Below are positions 8,182 through 16,971 of a DNA stretch of 64,000 bases, piece by piece (within the stretch, counting starts at the first letter, position 1; each line of letters starts with the position of its first letter). The DNA is from Glaciecola sp047250385. Its GTDB lineage: Bacteria > Pseudomonadota > Gammaproteobacteria > Enterobacterales > Alteromonadaceae. The stretch spans positions 1 through 64,000 of the forward strand of contig NZ_JBLBVM010000040.1 of assembly GCF_047250385.1 (NCBI RefSeq). Reading direction: 5' to 3'. The translations under genes and the position numbers were made by a program. The notes beneath the pieces are model-generated. The model was not told the DNA's origin. It worked only from the letters and a program-made list of their open reading frames with translations, and made no database searches.

Positions 8182-9462
8182 TCAAATAAGGCTAGGCAAA
8201 AACAAAACAATCGCCGGTGCATAGGTTATTGCAATCAAGGCGAATAGCAGGGCGATGATGAAAGGCCAAATTTCTTTCATGAAATCACCCAAGGGGACTT
8301 TTGTTACGGAGCATGTGGTAAACATCATCGAACCAAATGGTGGTGTTACGCCGCCTATCATAATATTGACTATCATGATCATGCCAAAATGCACAGGATC
8401 AACGCCTAGAGCAACCACCACAGGTACAAGCAATGGAGCAATAATAATTAATGCGGCTCCGCCCTCTATAAACATACCAATACAAAGTAAAAATATATTT
8501 ATTAATCCTAACATTGTGTATTTGTTTGAGGTGAAATCTAACAAAAAAGCGGTGAGCGCTTGTGGTATCCGTTCCCAATTCAGGTAGTAACCAAACACTG
8601 AAGCGGAGACAATGATAAGCACGACAGTGCCAGTGCCGTATATCGTGTCCAATAGAATTGGCTTTATATGCTTGAACTTCAGTTCGCGGTACACAAATAT
8701 GCCAATCAGCACAGACGCGAGCACAGCCATAGCGCCGGCTTCCGTTGGTGTAAATAAGCCAAATCGCAATCCAAGAATGATCCCAAAAGGCAAAGCAAGT
8801 GACCAAATAGAATCTTTAAATTGATGGCCTATTTCTTTGAGTGTAGCGCGCTTATCTCGGGACGGTTTGTATTTACGTTTTCGTGAAATAAGCCATACGG
8901 TAATCATGAGTGCGCCAGCCATCATCAAGCCCGGTGCGTAACCCGCTAAGAATAACTCTGCAATTGATACTTGCGCAATTAACGCGTAAATAATCATTAC
9001 GATACCTGGCGGGATAACGGGAGAAATTGCTGAGGAAGCTGCCGTTATTGCCGCCGAGAATTCTTTGCTATAGCCGCGTTTTTCCATTTGCGGCACCATA
9101 ATTTTACTTTGCATGGCGGCATCGGCATTCGCTGAACCCGAAACGCCGCCCATGAAAGTACTTAAAACCACATTAACTTGTGCCAAACCGCCAATAAGGT
9201 GGCCGGTTAACACTTCGGCCATTTGCATCAGTTTTTTACTGATACCGGAATAATTCATGACAGATCCAGCCATCACAAAGAAGGGTATTGCCAAAAGAGG
9301 AAAAGAAGCGGCAGAGGTAATAAACTTTTGTAAAACTAAGTCTGGCGGCATGCCAGCATCAAAGAAAGTAAAATAAAAGATTGAAGCACCGAGCAGCGCA
9401 TAGGCAATCGGCACACCTAAAAAATACAGAAGGAATAGAAGGAGAACAGGCAAATAAATCAT
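8182..9462 (-). CDS. dctM: TRAP transporter large permease (DctM family)
   Basis: This 426-residue protein is the large membrane subunit of a tripartite ATP-independent transporter, which moves organic acids inward using an ion gradient. Numerous membrane segments are visible, with family blocks such as GVPIAYALLGASIFYF, VMAGSVMNYSGIS, GGVSGSANADAAMQSKIMVP and MIMIVNIMIGGVTPPFGSMM. It overlaps the small-permease gene by four bases, and with the binding protein forms a three-gene operon transcribed leftward. The substrate cannot be read from the sequence. Confidence 0.93.
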   Translation of the reverse strand: MIYLPVLLLFLLYFLGVPIAYALLGASIFYFTFFDAGMPPDLVLQKFITSAASFPLLAIPFFVMAGSVMNYSGISKKLMQMAEVLTGHLIGGLAQVNVVLSTFMGGVSGSANADAAMQSKIMVPQMEKRGYSKEFSAAITAASSAISPVIPPGIVMIIYALIAQVSIAELFLAGYAPGLMMAGALMITVWLISRKRKYKPSRDKRATLKEIGHQFKDSIWSLALPFGIILGLRFGLFTPTEAGAMAVLASVLIGIFVYRELKFKHIKPILLDTIYGTGTVVLIIVSASVFGYYLNWERIPQALTAFLLDFTSNKYTMLGLINIFLLCIGMFIEGGAALIIIAPLLVPVVVALGVDPVHFGMIMIVNIMIGGVTPPFGSMMFTTCSVTKVPLGDFMKEIWPFIIALLFALIAITYAPAIVLFLPSLI

Positions 9463-9947
9463 ATAGCCTCACCCTTCGCCATATAATTCAGAATATCTCG
9501 ATAAATAGATCGTATTGTGTAAAAAGTAATAAGCCCAAACCCTACAACCAGAGCCAAATTCATCACTGCCGAACTAATGCCCAAAACGGCTGTGGGTTTT
9601 TCCCAAGCGATATTGGTAAAAACGATGGCCATATAGAATATATAACCGTTGATTGCTAGCAAAACCCAGCCCATAAAAAATCGAAGCATATCCCCGATAG
9701 GTTTGGGCATTTTTGTAATGAGTACGTCAATTCCCAAGTCCATTTTGTGTTTATATGTGGCGCTTGCACCTATAAATACGGTCCAAACAAAACAAATGGT
9801 AGCCACTTCTTCGGCCCAAAAAATGGCATAGCCAAACAAATAACGCAAAAATACATTAATGATCACTAAGGAAATCATGGTCACAATAAATACGCTGCAC
9901 AGAATTTCTTCTAAATTTTTGAATACGTAGTTAATGAGTGATCTCAT
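9459..9947 (-). CDS. dctQ: TRAP transporter small permease (DctQ family)
   Basis: This 162-residue protein has four predicted membrane segments and the DctQ-type signature AEEVATICFVWTVFIGASATYKHKMDLGIDVL. It partners the large permease in the inner membrane. Its end overlaps dctM by four bases and its start overlaps the stop of dctP by one base, indicating a translationally coupled operon. Confidence 0.92.
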   Translation of the reverse strand: MRSLINYVFKNLEEILCSVFIVTMISLVIINVFLRYLFGYAIFWAEEVATICFVWTVFIGASATYKHKMDLGIDVLITKMPKPIGDMLRFFMGWVLLAINGYIFYMAIVFTNIAWEKPTAVLGISSAVMNLALVVGFGLITFYTIRSIYRDILNYMAKGEAI

Positions 9948-10972
9948 TATTTAGCCTTTGCGCGAATTTTTGTTAATTCGGCTTGAATTTGTTCATACAT
10001 TTCCATTGTTACACCGGGCAATTTTCCATCGTAAAGCTGAAGGGTTCGAGTTTCAAAGGCAGCGCGGTCAATATCATTGAACATAACGCCTTCAGCTTGT
10101 AAGTCTTTAATCACCTGCGCATGATTGTCTTTCAGTTTTTTAATCATGGCTTCTGCTTCATAAGCAAATTCATGCTCAATAATGCGTTGATATTCAATTG
10201 GAATTTTTGCCCACACTTCAGTTGAAATATATACGCCACAGGTGCCCAAGAAGTGATTGGTAAATGCCACGTTCTTTTTGCCCGTTTCATACACCTTCGC
10301 ACCTAGATTAGTAAACTCCGATCCTTCGAGCCCGTCTACAACACCTTGTTGTAATGCGCTAAACGTTTCGCCCCAAGGTAACGGTGTTGCATTTGCTCCC
10401 ATCGCGTTAAGCGTTTGGATAAACAGGTTGCTGCCCGGGGATCTCAGTTTTACGCCTTCTAAATCTACGGGGGTAGTAATGACTTTGTCGGTGATTAAGT
10501 TTCGAAACCCAAATATGTACTGAAGTGAAAGCACCTTGATGCCTTTGCCTTCGAGTTTCTGTAGCCAGCCTTTTACCATGGGTGTTTTAATAATTTCCAT
10601 ATATTCATCGTAGTTGTTGTAAAGCATTGGCCCCACTAATGCTGTGAATTCGGGAACATAATCTCCAATATACGATGGGTCTTCTACAGAAATAAAATGT
10701 GCACCTCGAACAACCATTTCAACACCGTCTTTATATGCGGCTATTTGCGCACCTGGGTAAGTTAATATTCTGACGGCACCATCTGTTTTGTTCTCAATCC
10801 GCTCGGCCACAAGTTCAATAGATTTTGCTAACTCCTCGTTAACGTTAAACACATGACTTAATCGCAGAGTAATTTTAAAGGGAGCGTCAGTTTTGTTCTG
10901 GCTACACGCACTCACAAATAGAAATGTGGAAAGGGCGACTGATAGCATTATGAGCTTTAATTTTGTGCGCAT
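9947..10972 (-). CDS. dctP: TRAP transporter substrate-binding protein (DctP family), probable lipoprotein
   Basis: This 341-residue protein is the solute receptor. An N-terminal hydrophobic segment ends in VSAC (C23), which fits a lipoprotein signal, so it may be membrane-tethered rather than free as most DctP proteins are. Family blocks include LRLSHVFNVNEELAKSIELV, the GVKLRSPGSNLFIQTLNAMG segment carrying the carboxylate-binding arginine of the family, and PLPWGETFSALQQGVVDGLEG. It is the first gene of the dctPQM operon. The substrate is most likely an organic acid, unidentified. Confidence 0.92.
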   Translation of the reverse strand: MRTKLKLIMLSVALSTFLFVSACSQNKTDAPFKITLRLSHVFNVNEELAKSIELVAERIENKTDGAVRILTYPGAQIAAYKDGVEMVVRGAHFISVEDPSYIGDYVPEFTALVGPMLYNNYDEYMEIIKTPMVKGWLQKLEGKGIKVLSLQYIFGFRNLITDKVITTPVDLEGVKLRSPGSNLFIQTLNAMGANATPLPWGETFSALQQGVVDGLEGSEFTNLGAKVYETGKKNVAFTNHFLGTCGVYISTEVWAKIPIEYQRIIEHEFAYEAEAMIKKLKDNHAQVIKDLQAEGVMFNDIDRAAFETRTLQLYDGKLPGVTMEMYEQIQAELTKIRAKAK

Positions 10973-11161
10973 GGGTTTTTAAAACTCATAAATTGTGAAA
11001 AGTAAATTTAAGAATAAAGCACACAGGTGAGGGATGCAAAGCATGAAAATAAATTCGTAAAAAATACATTCTCTTGCGCTGATGGCACTTAGCCGCCATC
11101 GAGCCTAACTAAATGATGAACGTGCTATCTGTGAATAACAAATTTTCGTGGGTTTGGCACT

Positions 11162-11188
11162 ACGAAAAAGCCGGCATTTAAGCCGGCT
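11162..11188 (-). terminator. Terminator of the DUF2383 gene
   Basis: AGCCGGC (11169-11175) and GCCGGCT (11182-11188) form a 7-bp stem; on the minus strand it is followed by a run of T. Confidence 0.85.
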
Positions 11189-11212
11189 CAATATTACTTT
11201 CACACAAATTAA

Positions 11213-11659
11213 TTATGCGGTTGCTTCTTGCAAGGCCTTCATCTCATCGTGCAATTGCTGTGCTCTTGCTCGCATTTCACGAAGCACTAAAGTACAACTT
11301 GCTGGCTGGTCTTCTGCCATCGCCTCATCTAACACTTCCAAGACCTTATCTTCGACTTCTTCGAGTTGCTTCACATACGTGTGCTCCTCGTCTGAAGTAA
11401 ATGCACTTAACACCTTAGTGTAAGCTTGGCGTGTGCTCACCATCCAGTGCGATTCTTCTTCTCTGCTACCCGTTTTGTTGATGATGAATGGTTGCAGTTT
11501 TTCAATCGCCTCAGTCTTTTCTTTGATCATTTTCGAAAATGTAGAGCGGATATTCGGAGAGTCGACTTTTTGTACCGCCTCTTCGTAAAATTCCACCCCA
11601 CCTTGTAATACTTTTACAATATCTGAGATATTTGATGCGTGTTTAATTACGTTGCTCAT
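11213..11659 (-). CDS. PA2169-like four-helix-bundle protein (DUF2383)
   Basis: This 148-residue protein is almost wholly helical and acidic, with a ferritin-like arrangement. The region GGVEFYEEAVQKVDSPNIRSTFSKMIKEK and the later SHWMVSTRQAYTKVLSAF and DKVLEVLDEAMAE segments fit the DUF2383 family. Some members are linked to stress response, but the function is not established. The ATG at 11659 is chosen because AAGGAG lies six bases before it; a longer in-frame start at 11689 has no such site. A perfect dyad (ACTAACC/GGTTAGT) lies about 20 bases upstream. Confidence 0.8.
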   Translation of the reverse strand: MSNVIKHASNISDIVKVLQGGVEFYEEAVQKVDSPNIRSTFSKMIKEKTEAIEKLQPFIINKTGSREEESHWMVSTRQAYTKVLSAFTSDEEHTYVKQLEEVEDKVLEVLDEAMAEDQPASCTLVLREMRARAQQLHDEMKALQEATA

Positions 11660-11680
11660 TTCATCTCCTTTTTTAAATTG

Positions 11681-11700
11681 ACTAACCATTTACGGTTAGT
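11681..11700. promoter_or_regulatory. Perfect dyad upstream of the DUF2383 gene
   Basis: ACTAACC (11681-11687) and GGTTAGT (11694-11700) are perfect inverted copies with a six-base spacer, just upstream of the ribosome binding site. It may be an operator or a leader hairpin; the sequence does not tell which. Confidence 0.4.
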
Positions 11701-12043
11701 TAGTGAGAAGATTGCAACGCTCATACCAATTTTTAAGTGATTGTTTTTATTAGTATGTTTTAGTGTGAGACTTAGTTCGTTTCTGCTAGTGGGAAAATCT
11801 TACATACTTACTTGAAAATAATTTACTGTTCTAGCTGACGCTTATAATGACATCTGCATTTTGGGATGCAAAAAAGCTCAGCCTTAGATTATGGAGTAGT
11901 CCAAAAAGTATGAAGCAACTCCGCCAATCTGCATCTTTTGTTCGAGTGTTCTAATATTTAAAACTCACACATAACTAAACTAAAACTTAGCCACAAAGTA
12001 CTCTATACTTGTCACTTGTTTTCTACAATTTGAGTGGGTAACT
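11701..12043. other. Non-coding divergent gap
   Basis: This gap separates two divergently transcribed genes and should hold both promoters. No coding region was recognised. The only structure seen is a weak TGCAT/ATGCA pair at 11855-11870. Confidence 0.4.
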
Positions 12044-13279
12044 ATGGTCAATTCATCAAAAATCATTTCCTTGATTATAAGCTTAAACTTCATCGCAATA
12101 GCAAGTTCAGCAGCCGCTAGCGAACTTCCAGATGGAAAAGGAAAAGCATCGGTGCAAGCTATTTGTTCTGCTTGTCATAACGTCAACCGCATTTCGACAA
12201 GTCTCGGTTATAGTCGCGATCACTGGTTGGCATTAGTGGACTCGATGGTTGATCTCTCTAGTAACAAAACCCAGCAGAATATAATGGCCGATTACTTGGC
12301 TGAAAACTTTCCTCCCACTACGAATAGAGCTCCTACGCTTATACAAGGCAGCAATAAAGTTGAATTTAAAGAATGGGTGGTGCCAACACTTGGTCAACGT
12401 TCACGTGATCCAGTAGAAGCGCCTGATGGCTCAATATGGTGGGTTGGTCAGTGGGGTAACGTTGTGGGGCGCATTGATCCTGAAACTGGAAAGATGCAAG
12501 AATATCCCTTGCCGCCTGGTGCCAAACCACACTCTGTAACGCCCGATAAAGATGGTTTTATGTGGTATACGGGAAATAAGAACGCCACCATTGGTCGCCT
12601 TGATCCGGTTAATGGAAAAGTGAAAGTTTACGAAATGCCAGATCCTCAGGCACGCGATCCCCATACCGCTGTTTTTGATGAAAACGGAATTCTTTGGTTC
12701 ACGCTGCAGCATTCAAATCGTATCGGGCGTTTAGATCCCAAAAGTGGTGAAATTAAATTAATAGTTGCACCAACGTCGGGTTCAAGACCGTACGGTATTA
12801 AGGTTGATGAGTCTGGTGATATTTGGGTGGCGTGCAATGGTAGCAACTGCTTAATAAAAGTTGATCACGATACCTTAGAAATGACAGAGATAAAATTACC
12901 ACATGAAGATACGACAGTGCGTCGTTTGGACATTGCTGCTGACGGAATGATTTGGTACGTAAATTCAGGTCGTGGGCGTTTAGGGCAATACAACCCAAGC
13001 AGCGGTGAAATCCGTGAGTGGCCTTCACCCAGTGGCGCTAAATCTCATCCTTACGCCATTGAAGTGATTGATGGGGTGGTTTGGTATAACGAATCGGGCA
13101 TGCGTCCAGATAGTCTAGTGCGTTTCGATCCAAAAAATGAAACGTTTCAAAGCTGGGCAATCCCCTCTGGTGAATTTTACGCAGGCATAATACGCCACAT
13201 GCGCCCTACTAATGATGGTAACTTGCTAATCCATCAAAGCTCTACTAATCGTATTATTCACGTTAAAATTGGTAAATAG
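12044..13279 (+). CDS. Exported cytochrome c / streptogramin lyase-like beta-propeller fusion
   Basis: This 411-residue protein has a signal peptide (cleavage near AAAS, residue 26), then a small cytochrome c-like domain with one haem-binding CSACH motif (C41, C44, H45), and then a repeated beta-propeller (about residues 105-410) with recurring GxIWW, GRIDPETGK and PHSVTPD units like virginiamycin B lyase (Vgb). Vgb opens streptogramin rings with H270, E284 and H286 (from memory). Here the HPYAIEV and WYNESG segments keep the first His and the Glu, but Gly stands where the second His would be. Antibiotic lysis is therefore doubtful; a redox or binding role in the periplasm is more likely. Confidence 0.82.
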   Translation: MVNSSKIISLIISLNFIAIASSAAASELPDGKGKASVQAICSACHNVNRISTSLGYSRDHWLALVDSMVDLSSNKTQQNIMADYLAENFPPTTNRAPTLIQGSNKVEFKEWVVPTLGQRSRDPVEAPDGSIWWVGQWGNVVGRIDPETGKMQEYPLPPGAKPHSVTPDKDGFMWYTGNKNATIGRLDPVNGKVKVYEMPDPQARDPHTAVFDENGILWFTLQHSNRIGRLDPKSGEIKLIVAPTSGSRPYGIKVDESGDIWVACNGSNCLIKVDHDTLEMTEIKLPHEDTTVRRLDIAADGMIWYVNSGRGRLGQYNPSSGEIREWPSPSGAKSHPYAIEVIDGVVWYNESGMRPDSLVRFDPKNETFQSWAIPSGEFYAGIIRHMRPTNDGNLLIHQSSTNRIIHVKIGK

Positions 13280-13310
13280 CTGTGTACTAAAAGCAGTGAG
13301 CTAAGAGCAG

Positions 13311-13349
13311 AGTCTGCTAGTCAAGCTTAAAGAAGTTCGCTAGCAGACT
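13311..13349 (+). terminator. Hairpin after the Vgb-like gene
   Basis: AGTCTGCTAG (13311-13320) and CTAGCAGACT (13340-13349) are a perfect 10-bp inverted repeat, flanked by GAGCT/AGCTC. It lies 30 bases after the stop codon. No T-run follows, so it may act as an mRNA end structure rather than a classical terminator. Confidence 0.5.
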
Positions 13350-13542
13350 AAGAGCTCGCCCGAATACCACTATCTAAACGGTAGTGTCTAACTGTTTCTT
13401 AAGACTTCCCTTACAATTACGCAAAATAAAAATTTTGGTATAAACTTTTGCTTTAGAAGCGCTATATATTCGCAGCAAAAAATGCTGGTAGTCTTTTATT
13501 TACGTTTCCTAAATCGATAATTTGAAACGATAAGGAAGCAAT

Positions 13543-15006
13543 ATGAATACCTTCAAAAAAGCCAGTTTGCTGGCAACTCTAATATTATTAATAAGTACCA
13601 GTTTTACCCAAAATGCCCAATCCTTTGATTTTGATAACGGGAATGCACCCGCACAAATAGTTATTCCTACAATCATTCCCGTCATTATTCAAGATGTGTC
13701 CCCAGGTGCGGGAGATGCAACATTGGTTTTGCGCAATACTACATTAGTGACTAATGCCTGGTTCGATGCTATAGCACCCTATCATCCGACAGCTATGGGT
13801 ATTTATAGTCAATTCGATCATCGCTTGACTGAACCTACCAACAGAGAAAAAAACATTGCGATTTTGTATGCAAGTTACCACGTAATGATAAGCTTACAAC
13901 CGCAGAGATTGGAGACGTGGCGAGCTATGTTAGAAGAGCTAGGTCTGGATCCAGACTTAGACACTAACGATACCACGACACCAGAAGGTCTAGGCATAGT
14001 TGCAGGCAAAAACGTGGTACTTAACCGTCAAAATGACGGTATGAATCAGTTGGGCAACATCGCTGCAGATGGTGAAGAAGCTAAGTATAACCGTGTCCCT
14101 TACCTTGATTACACTGGTTATACGCCGAAAAACTCTCCTATATTATTACTGTTCCCAAGCAAATGGCAGCCCGCGTTGGTAAGTTCTGGTACAGGTCTTT
14201 TTAAAGCTCAGCATTTTGTCACTCCTCAACTAAAAAATGTTACCCCTTACTCGTATAAGAACCCGCGCAAATTTCGAGCACGCAAACCGGTAAACAGTAA
14301 TGTCAGAAATTGGTCAGGTTACGTTGGACAAGCGCAGGAAGTACTTGAATACTCCGCTAATTTAACCGAAGAACAAAAGATGAAAGCTGAGTTTTTCGAT
14401 AATAAATTTAGAAGCTTAGGTTTTTCTGCAGTTCAGGCGGCGCAACTGTATAACCTAAACCTGATGGATTTTGTTCATTTTGACTTCTTAGTTAACGTTG
14501 CAGCTTTTGATACTTCTATCGCTATCTGGCAGGAAAAGTATCGGCATGACGCCGTTAGACCATTTAGCGCTATTGCTTATATTTGGGGAGACAAGCGCGT
14601 AACCAGCTGGGGCGGACCTAGACAAGGAACGGTTAGTGACATGCCGGCAAATCAGTGGAAAAGCTATATGCCAGTTGCGGATCATCCTGAGTATCCATCA
14701 GCATCAGCAAGTTTCTGTGCAGCACATGCGTTAGCAGCCCGCAAATATCTTGGCAGTGATAATCTAAATTGGACAATTCCAATCCCTCAAGGAAGCTCAG
14801 TGGTCGAACCTGGCTTTTCACCTATATCAGATACTGAGTTGTATTTTGATACATGGACAGACTTTGCAAACGATTGTGGTGATTCCAGAGTGTGGGCAGG
14901 AGTTCATTTCCCTGATGCAGTCCCATCTGGTCAAAAGATTGGTCGTAAAATTGGCAGAATTGCCTATGATTTTGTGATGAGTCATATTGACGGCGACGTA
15001 AAATAA
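13543..15006 (+). CDS. Vanadium-dependent haloperoxidase-like exported protein (PAP2 superfamily)
   Basis: This 487-residue protein has a signal peptide (residues 1-26) and a C-terminal PAP2/haloperoxidase helical domain. Two of the three vanadate or phosphate motifs are clear: K332 x6 R339-P340 (KYRHDAVRP) and S448-R449 x5 H455 (SRVWAGVHF). The middle motif, normally PSGH, reads P385-S-A-S388 within HPEYPSASASF, so the usual acid-base His is missing although the vanadate-linking His of motif three is kept. It may be a divergent haloperoxidase or a phosphatase-like relative. AAGGAAG precedes the ATG. It follows the cytochrome/propeller gene on the same strand after a 263-base gap. Confidence 0.85.
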   Translation: MNTFKKASLLATLILLISTSFTQNAQSFDFDNGNAPAQIVIPTIIPVIIQDVSPGAGDATLVLRNTTLVTNAWFDAIAPYHPTAMGIYSQFDHRLTEPTNREKNIAILYASYHVMISLQPQRLETWRAMLEELGLDPDLDTNDTTTPEGLGIVAGKNVVLNRQNDGMNQLGNIAADGEEAKYNRVPYLDYTGYTPKNSPILLLFPSKWQPALVSSGTGLFKAQHFVTPQLKNVTPYSYKNPRKFRARKPVNSNVRNWSGYVGQAQEVLEYSANLTEEQKMKAEFFDNKFRSLGFSAVQAAQLYNLNLMDFVHFDFLVNVAAFDTSIAIWQEKYRHDAVRPFSAIAYIWGDKRVTSWGGPRQGTVSDMPANQWKSYMPVADHPEYPSASASFCAAHALAARKYLGSDNLNWTIPIPQGSSVVEPGFSPISDTELYFDTWTDFANDCGDSRVWAGVHFPDAVPSGQKIGRKIGRIAYDFVMSHIDGDVK

Positions 15007-15587
15007 CAATACAAAAGATTGGTCGGATTTATTTTATGCATAATATCTGACCTTCTTTTATTACTTAACTCCAAACAGCCTTTATTTCCAAGCCAGTTTC
15101 ATTCGACATTGGCTTGTTTGATTGTGCGCGCTCCAAAAGTACATCGTTTTCTCTCGTTACGTCCGCTGGAAGAAATCCGTCACAGTGTCTCAATGAAATA
15201 TATTCTTCCCAGTAACAATTAACACTCGTTGGAAAATAAAAAACTGCGCTTAGTTTAGCATTCAAAATACCGTAAATGTCATTGGTTGTGACATCTTGAC
15301 TTATAGTGAGACATGATCTATGTTTAGAACAGCACTAAATTAGAATTAGTAAAGTTAATACCATGGCAAGTAGAGCTATTTTGCTAGTATGCAAAAAAAA
15401 GTTGAATGCTTGTAAGTGTTGAGTCCGCCAAGGAAATATCTCAGCATTAACTTCGGGGTACAATGCAAACAACCGAACTTGCTGATGTTCTTACATATCC
15501 TATTTAGTTGAATTGTTTAGATAGACTAACTCATTGAATTGCATTGCAATATTGATGAGGAGCTTTCAATGTACAAAGAAGGAATGG
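15007..15587. other. Non-coding or poorly defined stretch
   Basis: No secure gene is present. A 66-codon frame on the minus strand (15065-15265) is the only candidate and is described separately. The right part should hold the promoter of the next gene. Confidence 0.35.
15065..15265 (-). CDS. Possible small protein, unrecognised
   Basis: This 66-residue frame contains a protein-like stretch (YWEEYISLRHCDGFLPADVT) with few rare features, but no ribosome binding site is visible before the ATG and no family was recognised. It lies antisense in a gap between two plus-strand genes. It could be a decayed gene fragment. Treat as doubtful. Confidence 0.2.
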   Translation of the reverse strand: MNAKLSAVFYFPTSVNCYWEEYISLRHCDGFLPADVTRENDVLLERAQSNKPMSNETGLEIKAVWS

Positions 15588-15590
15588 ATG

Positions 15591-16892
15591 ATGAACAACA
15601 TAATGCAGCTGCAAATAAAGTCCTATTTGGGTGGCTTTAAAAAACAAAGTTTTGCCATTTTGGTAGCCATGATAGTGACAAACTCAGCGATGGCTGGACC
15701 CATTATCATTTCTGAGCATAACTCTCTGGTAACGGTTACTTTAGAAAATCTTGACTTAAATATTGATGATTTAAATCTAAAGATAGGTGATGTATCTAAT
15801 AGAGGTGCGGTGCTGGGTTACTTAAGTGAAACAGCGAATGGCCGTCAAGTAGTGGCAGACCCTTTTATTCGATATGAAGATCAATTCGGCACAAATGCCG
15901 GTTCGTATTCAGCAACAATAGACCAAAGCGCTAATACTGATGGTTTTAGCTATGCTTCTAATATTCAATCCGTCAATGCTGCCGGCTTGCGGAGCCCAAT
16001 GGTGGCATTGAATGCTAGAGTAGATTCCACATTTTTTGTTACCGAGGACACCAAGGCGAGGGTTAATGTTGCATTACAGGGTAATACATTTGCTGGTCGT
16101 GACTTTGTAGGCATACAGATTGATGGTAATGGCGAAAACGGAGAGTTTGAACGCTTGTATTATGCCCCATCGCGCTTTGGTTTGGCGGCAGGTGTATCGG
16201 GAACCGATAGTCTAGAAGTAACACTTAAACAAGGATTTGAATATAAGCTGTCTGGGGAATCCAGAGGGAGTACTTTGTATAGTGCTCCTCACGACGGTCA
16301 GGCTCCTCCGTCGAGTTTGGCATATAGCTTATTGGCAACACAATCATTGCTTGGTAACTCAGAGAATAATAGTTTGAAACCGGCAACGAGTAACTACAAT
16401 GGTGTCATGGGGACGAGCTTTGGCCATCAGTTTTTGTTAGATAGTGACGAAGTTGTAGATTGGGGCAATGCGGCTGTTTGGATTGATCCCGAAGTGGCCA
16501 TCGGTTACGATTATTTCTTTGATGGTGCCGGTGTGATTGGCATCGACCTACCAGCCTTTGATGTGTTCAATAACCTTACCTATCAGCTATTCGACTTGTC
16601 TGGCAACTTACTAGCAGATTTGTTTGCAGGCGATTCATTTGATTTCTCTAGTGTCATGAGTGGTTTTAGTCTACGCGGTATTGATCCAAGTCTTGGTCTC
16701 GATCCTTTTTCACCTGGATTTACCTTGGGTCTTCGTTTTGATACGCCCAACAAAAACACAATCCTGATCACTCAACAACCCATTACTTCAAATTTCAATG
16801 TTAACGCTGTTTCTACGCCAGGTGGGTTGTACTTATTTCTATCAGCCGCCGTGACATTGATTGTATTGAAACGCAGGTCATGGGGAAAATAA
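15591..16892 (+). CDS. Exported protein with PEP-CTERM-like C-terminal sorting signal
   Basis: The protein (433 residues from this start) has a signal peptide ending in NSAMA|GP and a long polar, glycine- and aspartate-rich central part without a recognised domain. Its C-terminus is a tripartite sorting-type tail: STPGG, a hydrophobic segment (LYLFLSAAVTLIVL) and the basic end KRRSWGK. This matches the layout of PEP-CTERM proteins handled by exosortases, with STPGG in place of the usual PEP core. The start at 15591 is chosen for AAGGAA seven bases upstream and the position of the signal peptide; ATG at 15588 and 15555 are alternatives. No exosortase gene is in the window. Confidence 0.7.
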   Translation: MNNIMQLQIKSYLGGFKKQSFAILVAMIVTNSAMAGPIIISEHNSLVTVTLENLDLNIDDLNLKIGDVSNRGAVLGYLSETANGRQVVADPFIRYEDQFGTNAGSYSATIDQSANTDGFSYASNIQSVNAAGLRSPMVALNARVDSTFFVTEDTKARVNVALQGNTFAGRDFVGIQIDGNGENGEFERLYYAPSRFGLAAGVSGTDSLEVTLKQGFEYKLSGESRGSTLYSAPHDGQAPPSSLAYSLLATQSLLGNSENNSLKPATSNYNGVMGTSFGHQFLLDSDEVVDWGNAAVWIDPEVAIGYDYFFDGAGVIGIDLPAFDVFNNLTYQLFDLSGNLLADLFAGDSFDFSSVMSGFSLRGIDPSLGLDPFSPGFTLGLRFDTPNKNTILITQQPITSNFNVNAVSTPGGLYLFLSAAVTLIVLKRRSWGK

Positions 16893-16971
16893 TCAAAATA
16901 AGTTACCTTAGCAAAGACGGTTCCCTAGAGCTTATACGTAGTGTAATTCAGAGTAAGCGTATATTCGGTTT

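Noticed and set aside
8255..8824. Reading frames opposite or shifted within dctM
   Set aside because: They mirror the dctM membrane-protein codons and have no ribosome sites or recognisable motifs.
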